A DNA stretch of 38,079 bases, taken from the IMG/VR virus record IMGVR_UViG_3300045135_000751, positions 1-38,079 of that record. One strand, written 5' to 3'. Below, piece by piece: positions 37,948 to 38,079 of this stretch (within the stretch, counting starts at the first letter, position 1; every line of letters begins with the position of its first letter). This DNA is from a virus. Made by a program: the position numbers and the translations under genes. Under the pieces are notes generated by a model. That model was not told the origin of the DNA, searched no databases, and saw nothing but the letters and a program-made list of their open reading frames with translations.

Positions 37948-38079
37948 TACAGTGTCCTCAGTTTCTCATACACATTATATGCTTCAATATCATTTGGCAA
38001 GTCACAGTTTTCTAGAATCAATTCTTTTATCCAAGCAATATCGGTTTTGTCTAGGTCAGCCTCTATAATACCATCTTTT
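37947..38079 (-). CDS. C-terminal fragment of a protein cut by the window edge
   Basis: The last 44 codons of a frame (KDGIIEADLDKTDIAWIKEL and on) end at the TAA at 37947-37949, which overlaps the next ATG. The start lies beyond the window. No family can be assigned. Confidence 0.6.
   Translation of the reverse strand, partial: KDGIIEADLDKTDIAWIKELILENCDLPNDIEAYNVYEKLRTL

Overview
The window is a contiguous piece of a tailed-phage genome of the T4-like (myovirus) type. Nearly every gene lies on the minus strand, with start/stop overlaps (ATGA, TAATG) typical of phage operons. T4-like affiliation rests on UvsX recombinase, a gp41-type replicative helicase, RNA ligase 1, a polynucleotide-kinase kinase and phosphatase pair, a gp1-like dNMP kinase, and three exact TATAAATA late-promoter boxes. 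A circularly permuted tmRNA gene with an alphaproteobacterial-style tag points to an alphaproteobacterial, probably marine, host. That host assignment is inference; no integration or photosynthesis genes are seen.

Layout by coordinate (transcription runs from high to low numbers). 38079-31013: small phage proteins plus an RNA-repair set (kinase, HAD phosphatase, RNA ligase 1), a Toprim protein and an HNH protein. 31010-28361: nucleotidyltransferase, a ThyA-fold enzyme with hydroxymethylase-like features, and an asparagine synthetase. 28368-21414: dCMP deaminase, HNH homing endonuclease, UvsX, an adenylylsulfate-kinase-like protein, a nucleotidyltransferase, gp41 helicase, ThyX, a SleB-like hydrolase and a dNMP kinase. 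21356-20932: tmRNA. 20904-15260: exported and membrane proteins, a lipase, a nuclease and small transmembrane proteins (possible envelope or lysis module). 15193-8777: a metabolic cassette (carbamoyltransferase, SGNH hydrolase, fatty-acid desaturase, GNAT-like, 2OG-Fe(II) oxygenase, UDP-sugar dehydrogenase-like and radical SAM enzymes). 8716-6230: a DUF932-type protein and small early genes. 6145-1: a block of likely late or virion-associated genes behind a late promoter.

Nine intergenic sites share the same architecture: a G-run, then TTTAC(A/G), exactly 17 bp, then a TATAAT-like hexamer. Each lies just upstream of a gene and I read them as the phage's host-polymerase (early) promoters. At two of them the -10 box sits exactly six bases before an ATG that lacks a ribosome-binding site, which predicts leaderless mRNAs. 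Several promoters are fused with hairpins or terminators.

The most interesting points are the phage-borne permuted tmRNA, the leaderless promoter geometry, the envelope/lipid/sugar cassette with a decayed SGNH fragment, the ThyA-fold enzyme with Asp at the TS Asn177 position next to ThyX, and the late promoter overlapping a terminator.
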